The notes beneath the pieces are model-generated. The model did no database searches, was not told the origin of the DNA, and saw nothing but the letters and a program-made list of their open reading frames with translations. A stretch of DNA of 64,000 nt from NCBI GenBank assembly GCA_016715985.1, contig JADJXD010000001.1, positions 3,844,001-3,908,000 of the forward strand, read 5' to 3'. Shown one piece after another: positions 35,576 to 43,253 of the stretch (its first letter is position 1; every line of letters begins with the position of its first letter). The position numbers and the translations under genes are program-made. The DNA is from Saprospiraceae bacterium (GTDB lineage: Bacteria; Bacteroidota; Bacteroidia; Chitinophagales; Saprospiraceae).

Positions 35576-35989
35576 TTAATCAAAACAGTCCGGACTTACA
35601 GAATCACATTGGAAATTCATTACCCATCCAACTGTCTTAGCATCTTTAATTTTGAACCAATAACTATTCCAATTATCCTTTTTTATTTCAATTACCTTGT
35701 ACTTTTCATGGTCTGGCAATACTCTCAATTTTGCGGAAAATGGATCTGGCTCTAAATAAAGATGAGTCATTTGACCTGTTTTTATATTACAGCCGGCTAA
35801 TTCAACTTGTGTTTCAATAGTTGACTCAGTTTCAGAAGTAACATCTTCGACAATTGGGTTTAAAGGATTTATGATTCTGGGATTTGGGTCTGGAGTTTTT
35901 TTTGTAATTATTGCTCCTGTAATAGTTGCTATTGCTCCAATAAAAGCTGCAATTAATACAATTTTGCTGTTTGAGTGTGGTTGATTCAT
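35576..35989 (-). CDS. Membrane-anchored bacterial SH3-like protein
   Basis: The 137-residue protein has one N-terminal membrane helix (residues 9-29, VLIAAFIGAIATITGAIITK), a proline- and glutamate-rich stalk, and from residue 65 an SH3b-like domain (LYLEPDPFSAKLRVLPDHEK, then YWFKIKDAKTVGWVMNFQC). Such domains usually bind peptidoglycan peptides or proteins in the periplasm. It is convergent with the four-helix membrane protein and follows the unknown gene at 36048 in the same direction. Confidence 0.65.
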   Translation of the reverse strand: MNQPHSNSKIVLIAAFIGAIATITGAIITKKTPDPNPRIINPLNPIVEDVTSETESTIETQVELAGCNIKTGQMTHLYLEPDPFSAKLRVLPDHEKYKVIEIKKDNWNSYWFKIKDAKTVGWVMNFQCDSVSPDCFD

Positions 35990-36047
35990 GTTAAATGATT
36001 TTTTTAAGTTAAAAATTAAAAGGTTTTTAAATTTGTTAATATCCGTA

Positions 36048-36632
36048 TCAGTCTTCCCACAACATTTTCATACCAACTTCCAAAAGTAACAGTGCATCAT
36101 GATCTCCGACGAGTAATAAGATGTTGTATTGGAAGATAAGAATCTGTTCAGGAGTTTTAAGTCTTCGCCAAATATTTGATAGTTGGTCACGTGTATAAGA
36201 TGCTTTAATGTCATCCGGAATTAGTACATTCAATTGAAAGCCAGCTAAAACCATTTGAGTAATTAGTTCCCGGGCTTTATTTAATGTATAGTCTATTTCA
36301 TCTTCCTTCATGGAAAAATAATGAGCGATTTCATTTAGTGTTTTATAATATACACCAGCCCGCATTTTAGATCTGTACAACTTGATTTCTTCCAGCGTAA
36401 ATGGATTGAAATTGTCCTGGGCCAGGAGTATAGTACTGAGCCAGGATTGACCATTTTTAAGTAGTGCCTGATCATTATATTTTTTTGAATAGTCTATGAT
36501 ATCGTTCAGAAACTTAATAATTTTAGTATCTAATGTAATATCCTTTTTATTCATTAAATCAAACAGTACGGATAGATCCCGGTTAAAATCCTGAATGCCT
36601 GTGAGCTTAAATAAAAGTAATGGTTGAAACAT
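36048..36632 (-). CDS. Helical hypothetical protein of the DUF2589 cluster
   Basis: A 194-residue, mostly alpha-helical protein (LFDLMNKKDITLDTKIIKFL, ILLLVGDHDALLLLEVGMKM) without signal peptide or known motif. It lies 11 bases after the gene at 36644 and is surely cotranscribed with it. Its role may be tied to that of the DUF2589 protein upstream. Confidence 0.6.
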   Translation of the reverse strand: MFQPLLLFKLTGIQDFNRDLSVLFDLMNKKDITLDTKIIKFLNDIIDYSKKYNDQALLKNGQSWLSTILLAQDNFNPFTLEEIKLYRSKMRAGVYYKTLNEIAHYFSMKEDEIDYTLNKARELITQMVLAGFQLNVLIPDDIKASYTRDQLSNIWRRLKTPEQILIFQYNILLLVGDHDALLLLEVGMKMLWED

Positions 36633-36643
36633 ATTAAAGTTAT

Positions 36644-37444
36644 TTATTCGAATTCGACAATCTTTTTCTCACCATCTTCATCTTTAACGGTATGTATGAA
36701 GACACCTTCTTCATTGATTTTGGCTTTGACTTGAAAAACTGAAAACTCATTGCTGTTGAGTTTGACCAATTGTGTCTCCGGATTGACCAAAAGATTTTGC
36801 AATTCATTATGAACAATGATCGTATGTTCTTTTACTTTTTGTAAAATGGATGTCTCAAACTGATCAGCCAATTCATCCACTTTATGTTCCGGTTTGATAG
36901 TATTAGCTTCGATATTATTTTCCTTTATTGCATCAAAAAATATATTTTCACAATATACTTTGACGATATTTTCAGGATAGATGGGTATCGGATTTTCTGT
37001 CAGTTTTTCAAATAAACCTGAAATGTGGTCTATCGCTGCTCTTTCACCTGATTTTGATCTGGTTGTTGGTCTTAGACTATTCAGTTTTAGAATATCTATT
37101 TTTGTCGGAATTTTTATAATTGGCCCACCGCCGGTAGTGCCTGTTTGTTTAGCTACCCTGATCTTTAGTGTTTGAATGGCTTGATTTAAAGTGCCATAAA
37201 CAAATGCCTCGAACAAAGATTTTTCAGCCACAAATCGTATCGTAGAGTGGTACTTTGCACCGGCGATTAAGACCGGGATGTTTAACTCCATTTCAGGGAT
37301 TCTGAATCTGGGTACTGGAAAGTTTTTCATTATCTCATCTTTCGCATATTCCTGCGCTTTAGCAGATACGTATTGATCCAAAGCCAAACGGGAGTCCGTG
37401 ATCTCTTTGTAAATAAAACTAAGGTAATCTTTTAGTGTAATCAT
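36644..37444 (-). CDS. Hypothetical protein, likely partner of the DUF2589 protein
   Basis: The 266-residue protein opens with a helical part (residues 1-35), then FPVPRFRIPEMELNIPVLIA at about 40-59, a segment I associate with proteins encoded next to DUF2589 genes. A Gly-rich spot TGTTGGG lies near residue 104. The C-terminal half is charged and helical, with a short beta end (FSVFQVKAKINEEGVFIHTV). No catalytic residues are recognisable. A hairpin lies between it and the DUF2589 gene upstream. Confidence 0.55.
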   Translation of the reverse strand: MITLKDYLSFIYKEITDSRLALDQYVSAKAQEYAKDEIMKNFPVPRFRIPEMELNIPVLIAGAKYHSTIRFVAEKSLFEAFVYGTLNQAIQTLKIRVAKQTGTTGGGPIIKIPTKIDILKLNSLRPTTRSKSGERAAIDHISGLFEKLTENPIPIYPENIVKVYCENIFFDAIKENNIEANTIKPEHKVDELADQFETSILQKVKEHTIIVHNELQNLLVNPETQLVKLNSNEFSVFQVKAKINEEGVFIHTVKDEDGEKKIVEFE

Positions 37445-37462
37445 AGGTTTTGAATTTTAATA

Positions 37463-37491
37463 GTTACAGCCTGAAGATTCCAGGCTGTAAC
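37463..37491 (-). promoter_or_regulatory. Intergenic hairpin between the DUF2589 gene and its partner
   Basis: GTTACAGCCTG and CAGGCTGTAAC form a perfect 11-bp stem with a 7-base loop in the 67-base gap. The minus-strand 3' side has only a short T-poor tail (TATTAAAATTC), so it may be an attenuator or an RNA-processing site setting relative expression instead of a full terminator. Confidence 0.6.
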
Positions 37492-37511
37492 TCATTAATG
37501 AATAGTTTTTG

Positions 37512-38240
37512 TTAACTGATAGCGTTCAATATCATTTCAAGACCTTTAGGCATTTCATCCTGAACCGCACGGACTTTGACATCAAGAGCAAATTCTCTTT
37601 CAATTTTAACGCCTGTTGATGCTTGTCTCTGGTAGGATGCAGTTACTTTCATACTTACAGGTCCCCAACCAGCTTTACCTTCAACACTTCCACCAGCAGT
37701 GGTTTTAGTTTCTGATGTTTCCACAGAATTGAGCTTTGCTTTGAAGTTAATATCTACATATTCAATACGGAGTGAAGGTATCTGTAGCATGGCTAAGAAT
37801 GGTACCTTCATATATTTTTTTGTAGTTTGAGGAGTAGGATTAACCGTACCATCCGGATTTGTCACATATTCACTGGTTTCGTGTGTAAAATCTACATAAA
37901 TCAGTTCCTTTTTGATATTTGGAGCTGTTCCTGTTTCAGTAAATCCCACCTTATTAATAAACTCTACTGCAGCCATAGAGGACGCTATCTGAGCATCAAT
38001 TGCAGCTTGCAGTGGCCCGCCAATCATGGTGCGAAAATCAAGATTGGACAATTCTCCTGCTAATTTTGCTGGATTTGTTGCCCTCGATGAAGCACTTACA
38101 GCTCTGTCAGCTGCTTTTGAAAATTGGCTCATTGTCTCAGTTGCAACTTTTCCTAATTGCTGCGGTGTAACTTTTGAAACTTCTTTTTGATTTTGATCAT
38201 CTGAATTTGATTCAGTGATTTCTTTTTTGACTTTTGCCAT
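37512..38240 (-). CDS. DUF2589 family protein
   Basis: A 242-residue protein with a lysine-rich N-terminus (MAKVKKEITESNSDD), then GGPLQAAIDAQIASS at residues 74-88 followed by AAVEFINKVGF, the hallmark of DUF2589. The later part has beta-strand character (VPFLAMLQIPSLRIEYVDIN, GWGPVSMKVTASYQRQASTG), which fits an assembling beta-sandwich. The family has no known function. It lies 124 bases after the caspase-fold gene on the same strand and before the two unknown genes at 36644 and 36048. Confidence 0.8.
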   Translation of the reverse strand: MAKVKKEITESNSDDQNQKEVSKVTPQQLGKVATETMSQFSKAADRAVSASSRATNPAKLAGELSNLDFRTMIGGPLQAAIDAQIASSMAAVEFINKVGFTETGTAPNIKKELIYVDFTHETSEYVTNPDGTVNPTPQTTKKYMKVPFLAMLQIPSLRIEYVDINFKAKLNSVETSETKTTAGGSVEGKAGWGPVSMKVTASYQRQASTGVKIEREFALDVKVRAVQDEMPKGLEMILNAIS

Positions 38241-38364
38241 TTTTGTTTATTTTTAAAAGTGATGTAATTTTTACCTTAAAATCTGTTATTTGATTGCCTA
38301 CTCTATATAGTTTTCGGCTTACCTAAGCTACTCTGTTTTGGTTTTTCGCTTTCCACCAAAATTT

Positions 38365-39198
38365 CTAAGTAAATACCTTCTGACTGAATTCAGCGGCTTT
38401 ACTTTCTGTCTGATTGGTCTGATTATTGCCATAACTGGCTAGTGCACGCTGTACCTGCTGATCCAGTAATCTTCTGGTGATATTTCCACTGGTTGCTCTT
38501 AGTACTCTGCAAAGTTCCCGGGTAAAATGCCCTCTGATTTGTCCGCTTACATTGCTTTCGTAACATAATTGATTGTCTTTGCATCCTGCCCATAATGTGT
38601 GATTTAAATTTGGAACATTTACTAACTGTCTGGTCGTCCTTTCTACTGCTTTCAATTCATGTACGTAAGCTGAATAAAATTCTGTTTCAGCATCCGGTGG
38701 TATCATTCTCACTTTCAGATCTTGATGGAGCGCATTTAATCCATGAGTCAGATTTCTGGTTCCGGTACCGGAATGACAGCAATCAAATATCACTTCCAGA
38801 TTGACACCGGCCTTCATTTTTTGTGAAAATAAGGTTCTGAATTCATCATCTTTGATGACTCCTGCTGTTTGATAGTCATGTGGGCAGATGGCTTCATCCA
38901 GGCCGTCAACTTCGAGATCATCTCCGAAACTTGTCACCCTTGTACCATGCCCTGAATAATAAAATACCAGGCTATCACCGGATTTTATACCATTAAATAA
39001 CCAGTTAAGCCACCTTTTGATATTGGTGTTGGTAGCATTGTGATTTGTGATAATTCGGATATCTGAAGGTTTGAACCCACAGATTACCAATGTGTTGGCT
39101 ATGTCAGTAGCATCATTGACACAACCGTTTAGGTCCGGACCACCGGCACCTACAGGCGCATAATCATTTACGCCTACGACTAAAGCTTTTTTTGCCAT
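38365..39198 (-). CDS. Caspase-fold (metacaspase-like, C14) protease
   Basis: The 277-residue protein is a bare caspase domain. The catalytic dyad is His84 in YYSGHGTRV and Cys141 in VIFDCCHSGTG; DGLDEAICPHD at residues 98-108 is the conserved acidic pocket region of prokaryotic type I metacaspases. No signal peptide or added domain is present, so activation may come from a partner protein. It sits between the FAD oxidase gene and the DUF2589 gene on one strand. Prokaryotic caspase-fold proteases often cleave an effector encoded next to them; the DUF2589 protein is a candidate by position only. Confidence 0.9.
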   Translation of the reverse strand: MAKKALVVGVNDYAPVGAGGPDLNGCVNDATDIANTLVICGFKPSDIRIITNHNATNTNIKRWLNWLFNGIKSGDSLVFYYSGHGTRVTSFGDDLEVDGLDEAICPHDYQTAGVIKDDEFRTLFSQKMKAGVNLEVIFDCCHSGTGTRNLTHGLNALHQDLKVRMIPPDAETEFYSAYVHELKAVERTTRQLVNVPNLNHTLWAGCKDNQLCYESNVSGQIRGHFTRELCRVLRATSGNITRRLLDQQVQRALASYGNNQTNQTESKAAEFSQKVFT

Positions 39199-39360
39199 AA
39201 TTAATGGTTTTTAAATGTTTAAAGAAAAAAAATTTAAGACCCTGTCAAGAGATTGACTGGAAGTAGCTTTTTCATATGAAGTGTTTAATTGGTAGTTTTA
39301 AAATATACTTTTATTGCCTTTTATAGTTTTATATTATTTGTAAAATTATAGATTTCCTTG

Positions 39361-40905
39361 TCAGGTTATCACATCTTCACCACCATCAATCAAGATCTCA
39401 TCCAGTCCCCAGCTTTTCATCAGATCATTTGTAAATATTGCCATCAATTCATCCTTTTGAAGGAGTTTTTTGCGGGCTTTGAGCCATTGTTTGATGACAT
39501 CTGAACCGTAGGACTTTTCAAGTTTTTGTCTGTTGGTATAAAGTACTTTTCCCCAGTGAAAACAATGTTCGATGTTTTCAGTCTCCAATCCATTGACAAA
39601 TGCAGTGTAAAAGTGGTACATTGTATTTGAATTAAAGCCGTCTATTTCAATAATTGCGGTCGGATCATATTTTGAAAACCCTAAAGTCGCTGACGACTTT
39701 GCAACATACCGGAGCGCATACAACCCGTTTATAGGTCCGTGAGTGCGGTTTGTGATCTTAATTAATTCCAGTACTCTATTGACTTCAGTCACAGGTACTC
39801 CAATTGCAAGACTAAGTACTTTTCCGTTTGTGGAAGTGTTGGAGAATATTTCACCATGTGTTCCAAATTTATTGTCGTATGGCTGGTATTTTGCTCTTAA
39901 AAGGGAGTCAACAACTGATGGAACAGGACCGGGGAAAATGTCAAATATTTTACCCAAAAATGCCGGACCGTCTTCGCCGATATTCCATTCAAAATCAGAT
40001 GCAATCCGATTGTAACTATTATTGTATGGTCGTTTGTACATTCGGCTGACATATGCATTATTAGTTGCAGCATAAGGATTAAAGACTACCTGAAAATGAT
40101 AAGGACGCTCCGAAGGAATAGTCCCTGCGGAATGTGTAAAGTCCAGAGCAGATAATAGTGTTTTAAGATTATTGTCATAATTCATTATGTCCAATCGGGA
40201 TTCATATAGAAAAAGTGGCTGTGTTTCAATCATGACTCCATGGATAATTCCAAAGGCTCCGAAACTTACTAAGGCTGCATTAAATAGCTCATCGTCTTTT
40301 ATTACTTCTGTCTTCAACTGGTTGGTAAATCTGCCTGAGACTACAGGATAGCTTTCACGCTCTATATAATAGTGTCTGTCTTTGTCCACAACAATGTGTA
40401 AACCAACTACAAACTCTGGTACAGAACCAAAATCAAGAGCAGCTCCATGAGTACCCGTAGATAAAGCGCCGGCGATAGTCTGCCCGTTACTTGCACCGGA
40501 TGTAGGAAGCGATCTGCCGATAATACGGAGGCGGTCATTTAATTCTCTGATAGATGTGCCACATTGAACAAAATACAAATCCTGAAATGTTTTTAAATAA
40601 GATGATGAGACAGAATTGATTCCAATGCCAAAAGAAAGGTTTAAAGGTTTACTGTTAAGCAATATACCAGAAGATGCTGCTACTTTAGACCATGACCATT
40701 CTCCACCTAACACCCTCAGCGGGATATTACTTTGAAGATGGCTGTCAATCAACTGCATAAACCCCTCCGTACTTTCATTATACATTTTAAGTGGAGTCAG
40801 GTTGGAAGCATATTCATTTGCAAGGTCTGTATAGTTCTCTATCGTTTGCGAAAACGTCTGATGAATATTTTTCCATTCTCTGATGTTTCTGTTTATTTTT
40901 TTCAT
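39361..40905 (-). CDS. VAO/ALO-type FAD-dependent oxidoreductase
   Basis: A 514-residue protein. The PCMH FAD-binding domain covers about residues 45-235 with CGTSIRELND, LPTSGASNGQTIAGA and STGTHGA (149-155). The C-terminal part carries FHWGKVLY, the usual end of aldonolactone oxidases. The motif that normally holds the histidine covalently bound to FAD (GxGHS) reads GGEWSWS at 67-73, with Trp70 in its place, so FAD is probably bound non-covalently. No signal peptide. The substrate cannot be named; family members oxidise sugar lactones or alditols. It lies between the Bor-like lipoprotein and the caspase-fold gene. Confidence 0.85.
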   Translation of the reverse strand: MKKINRNIREWKNIHQTFSQTIENYTDLANEYASNLTPLKMYNESTEGFMQLIDSHLQSNIPLRVLGGEWSWSKVAASSGILLNSKPLNLSFGIGINSVSSSYLKTFQDLYFVQCGTSIRELNDRLRIIGRSLPTSGASNGQTIAGALSTGTHGAALDFGSVPEFVVGLHIVVDKDRHYYIERESYPVVSGRFTNQLKTEVIKDDELFNAALVSFGAFGIIHGVMIETQPLFLYESRLDIMNYDNNLKTLLSALDFTHSAGTIPSERPYHFQVVFNPYAATNNAYVSRMYKRPYNNSYNRIASDFEWNIGEDGPAFLGKIFDIFPGPVPSVVDSLLRAKYQPYDNKFGTHGEIFSNTSTNGKVLSLAIGVPVTEVNRVLELIKITNRTHGPINGLYALRYVAKSSATLGFSKYDPTAIIEIDGFNSNTMYHFYTAFVNGLETENIEHCFHWGKVLYTNRQKLEKSYGSDVIKQWLKARKKLLQKDELMAIFTNDLMKSWGLDEILIDGGEDVIT

Positions 40906-40918
40906 GACATCAGGGAAT

Positions 40919-41278
40919 TTAATCTATTACTCCCGGAGGATTACAAGGCTTTGCACATTTCCATTGTACTTCCATAGGACACCAAATGCCCAAAGTGAGA
41001 ACAGTAGCAAGACTGTAAAGGAGATTTGTTTTCACTTTTACTTCAGAAAGACTATAGATATCTAAATCATCACAATCATGGGTTACTGCATGAATTCCGA
41101 TTTTATCTTTTTGTGCCAATCCCCATAAATAGGAGTGAACAACTTTTCGGTTGTAAATAGTAGTGGGATCGTTTTTGGAGGAGGCAACTCTGTAACTGTA
41201 ACAACCGCCGTTCCCTAATGCAGTCGAAAGCAATGTTGCTAAAAGCAGCGGTTTTAAACCATTTTTTAATTGGTACAT
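40919..41278 (-). CDS. Bor-like lipoprotein
   Basis: The 119-residue protein has a signal peptide ending in LGNGGC with the lipid-carrying cysteine at residue 26. The later part matches the layout of phage lambda Bor/Iss: VVHSYLWGLAQKDKIGIHAV, then TVLTLGIWCPMEVQWKCAKP. Bor proteins are outer-membrane lipoproteins linked to serum resistance in enterobacteria; here only the fold family is implied. It starts 14 bases before the flavoprotein gene in the same direction. Confidence 0.7.
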   Translation of the reverse strand: MYQLKNGLKPLLLATLLSTALGNGGCYSYRVASSKNDPTTIYNRKVVHSYLWGLAQKDKIGIHAVTHDCDDLDIYSLSEVKVKTNLLYSLATVLTLGIWCPMEVQWKCAKPCNPPGVID

Positions 41279-41609
41279 CTGAATAAGTTTTTAAGTTTAG
41301 TTAAGTTCAATTCAAAGAATTACAAATTTATCATATAGTATTATAGCTTTACATGAAGAACTCTGCATACCTGATGGAAGAAACGCTCTGACTAATAAAA
41401 GTTTGTATAAGTAAGTTTATTCATGAAGTAGTTAGTTTCAAATTATCAGAATATAGTTTTGTAATTTTTCAAATCTTAAAGCAAATATAAATCATTACTC
41501 TGTATAATTCAAAATATAAAGTAAAAAAAATTAATAAAAACAAATATATTTTTAGTTAATATATCTAGTGCTTTGATTATTAAATACTTTTGAAATCAGG
41601 AAACCCTCA
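41279..41609. other. AT-rich intergenic region
   Basis: About 330 bases between the accessory block and the GNAT gene. No gene, hairpin or repeat was recognised; a TAAATTTG promoter-like element on the minus strand could serve the lipoprotein gene. Confidence 0.4.
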
Positions 41610-42059
41610 CTAAAAATACACCTTCCCGTTCCACCATCCCTTTTCGATGACTGCATTGTTTTTATTATAAAAGTTTAAACCTATTTCATTCCAATCCAGC
41701 ACCTGCCATTTTGCTTGTCTGCAACCTCTGCTTTTTGCTTCATGGAGAAATTCATCAAATAATAATTGGCCAATGCCTAATTTCCTGTGTTCCGGTTTAA
41801 CATAAAAGTCTTCGAGATACAATGTGTTTCCCTTCCAGGTTGAAAAAATCATGTAATAAAGTGTCATCCCTACAATCTGATCATCAACCAGTGCCACAGA
41901 ACAGGTTATTAAGCTTTTATCCCATGCATCAAAATATTCATCAATCGAGGCGACAACTGCTTCCGGTTCTTTTTCAAAAATGGCCAGTTCTGTCACTAAT
42001 GAATAAACCGCCGGAAGTTCACTTCTATCAGCTTTTCTTATTTTAATGTCATGATTCAT
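41610..42059 (-). CDS. GNAT-family N-acetyltransferase
   Basis: I prefer the start at 42059 (MNHDIKIRKADRSE), which matches family N-termini; two further ATG codons lie up to 21 bases upstream. The 149-residue protein has the full GNAT fold with the acetyl-CoA loop HRKLGIGQLLFDEF and the strand LYLEDFYVKPE before it, closest to the diamine/polyamine acetyltransferase-like group (ELAIFEKEPEAV at the N-terminus). The acceptor substrate is unknown. Confidence 0.85.
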   Translation of the reverse strand: MNHDIKIRKADRSELPAVYSLVTELAIFEKEPEAVVASIDEYFDAWDKSLITCSVALVDDQIVGMTLYYMIFSTWKGNTLYLEDFYVKPEHRKLGIGQLLFDEFLHEAKSRGCRQAKWQVLDWNEIGLNFYNKNNAVIEKGWWNGKVYF

Positions 42060-42244
42060 AAGGGGCAACATATTAAACAATTTTTAAAAGTCCAAAACTA
42101 ATGAATTTTACAGAAGTAGAAAAGTAGTTCCAAAAAAATATTCCTGTCAGATACATCTGCTGCGGTTTTTATCGAAATGACTTAGTTTCAACAAATTATT
42201 AAAAAATATTCCTAAAAATGCTATCCTGTAAAAAAAAATATATA

Positions 42245-42253
42245 TACCTTTGC
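42245..42253 (+). promoter_or_regulatory. Promoter -7 element of the str operon
   Basis: TACCTTTGC fits the Bacteroidota -7 consensus TAnnTTTG, 67 bases before rpsL. No good TTTG lies at the -33 position; an A-rich tract is found there instead. Confidence 0.55.
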
Positions 42254-42319
42254 GTCTCTTTTTGAAAAGCGTAAGCTAAAAATTAGTCATAAACAGCATT
42301 TAAGTAAAAATTTTCATAT

Positions 42320-42694
42320 ATGCCAACTATTAATCAATTAGTTAGAAAAGGTAGAGAAAAAGTAGTCGTTGCAAGTAAATCCAGAGCTTTGGATTCATGT
42401 CCGCAAAAAAGAGGTGTATGCACAAGAGTATATACTACGACCCCTAAGAAACCAAACTCAGCGCTCCGTAAAGTAGCCAAAGTCAGAATGACCAATGGCC
42501 TTGAAGTGATTGCGTATATACCGGGTGAAGGGCACAATCTTCAGGAACACTCTATCGTATTGGTAAGAGGTGGCAGGGTGAAAGATTTGCCGGGAGTTAG
42601 ATATACAATCGTAAGAGGGGCATTGGATACTGCCGGCGTTGCTAAAAGATTGCAAAGCCGTTCTAAATACGGAACAAAAGCACCTAAAAAATAA
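42320..42694 (+). CDS. rpsL: 30S ribosomal protein S12
   Basis: The 124-residue protein aligns over its full length with S12, including TTTPKKPNSALRKV and GEGHNLQEHS, with the two lysines linked to streptomycin sensitivity both in the wild-type state. It forms part of the decoding centre. It is the first gene of the str operon, 33 bases before rpsG. Confidence 0.98.
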   Translation: MPTINQLVRKGREKVVVASKSRALDSCPQKRGVCTRVYTTTPKKPNSALRKVAKVRMTNGLEVIAYIPGEGHNLQEHSIVLVRGGRVKDLPGVRYTIVRGALDTAGVAKRLQSRSKYGTKAPKK

Positions 42695-42727
42695 TTCAAT
42701 CAGAAGATATTATAACTTTATCATAAA

Positions 42728-43195
42728 ATGAGGAAAAGAAAACCAAAAAAGAGAGTCATTGCACCGGATCCAAGATTCAACGATCCAATGGTAACCCAAT
42801 TTGTGAATAACATGATGTGGGAAGGAAAGAAGAGTGTTTCGTACGCTATCTTCTACGATGCCATGGATAAAATTGAAGGCAGAACCAGCGAAAATCCCCA
42901 TGAAGTATGGAAAAAAGCTATTGAAAACGTAATGCCTGCTGTTGAAGTGAGAAGTAAAAGAATTGGTGGAGCTACTTTTCAGATACCTACAGAAATAAGA
43001 CCTTCCAGAAGGTTATCTATTGGTATGAAGTGGATCATCAGATTCTCCAGAGCAAGAAGTGGAAAAGGAATGGCTGAAAAATTGTCTGCTGAATTAATCG
43101 CAGCAAGCAAAGGCGAAGGTGCAGCAGTGAAAAGACGTGAAGACACCCACAGAATGGCTGAAGCCAACAGAGCTTTCGCTCACTTTAAAGCCTGA
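42728..43195 (+). CDS. rpsG: 30S ribosomal protein S7
   Basis: A 155-residue protein with the S7 hallmarks DPRFNDPMVTQFVNNMMWEG and GGATFQIP. It nucleates assembly of the 30S head. It lies between rpsL and fusA as in most bacteria. Confidence 0.98.
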   Translation: MRKRKPKKRVIAPDPRFNDPMVTQFVNNMMWEGKKSVSYAIFYDAMDKIEGRTSENPHEVWKKAIENVMPAVEVRSKRIGGATFQIPTEIRPSRRLSIGMKWIIRFSRARSGKGMAEKLSAELIAASKGEGAAVKRREDTHRMAEANRAFAHFKA

Positions 43196-43253
43196 TTTGC
43201 GCAGGTTTTCTTTTTTATTAAATTTAACGAATTAAAATCTTACAACCATAATC

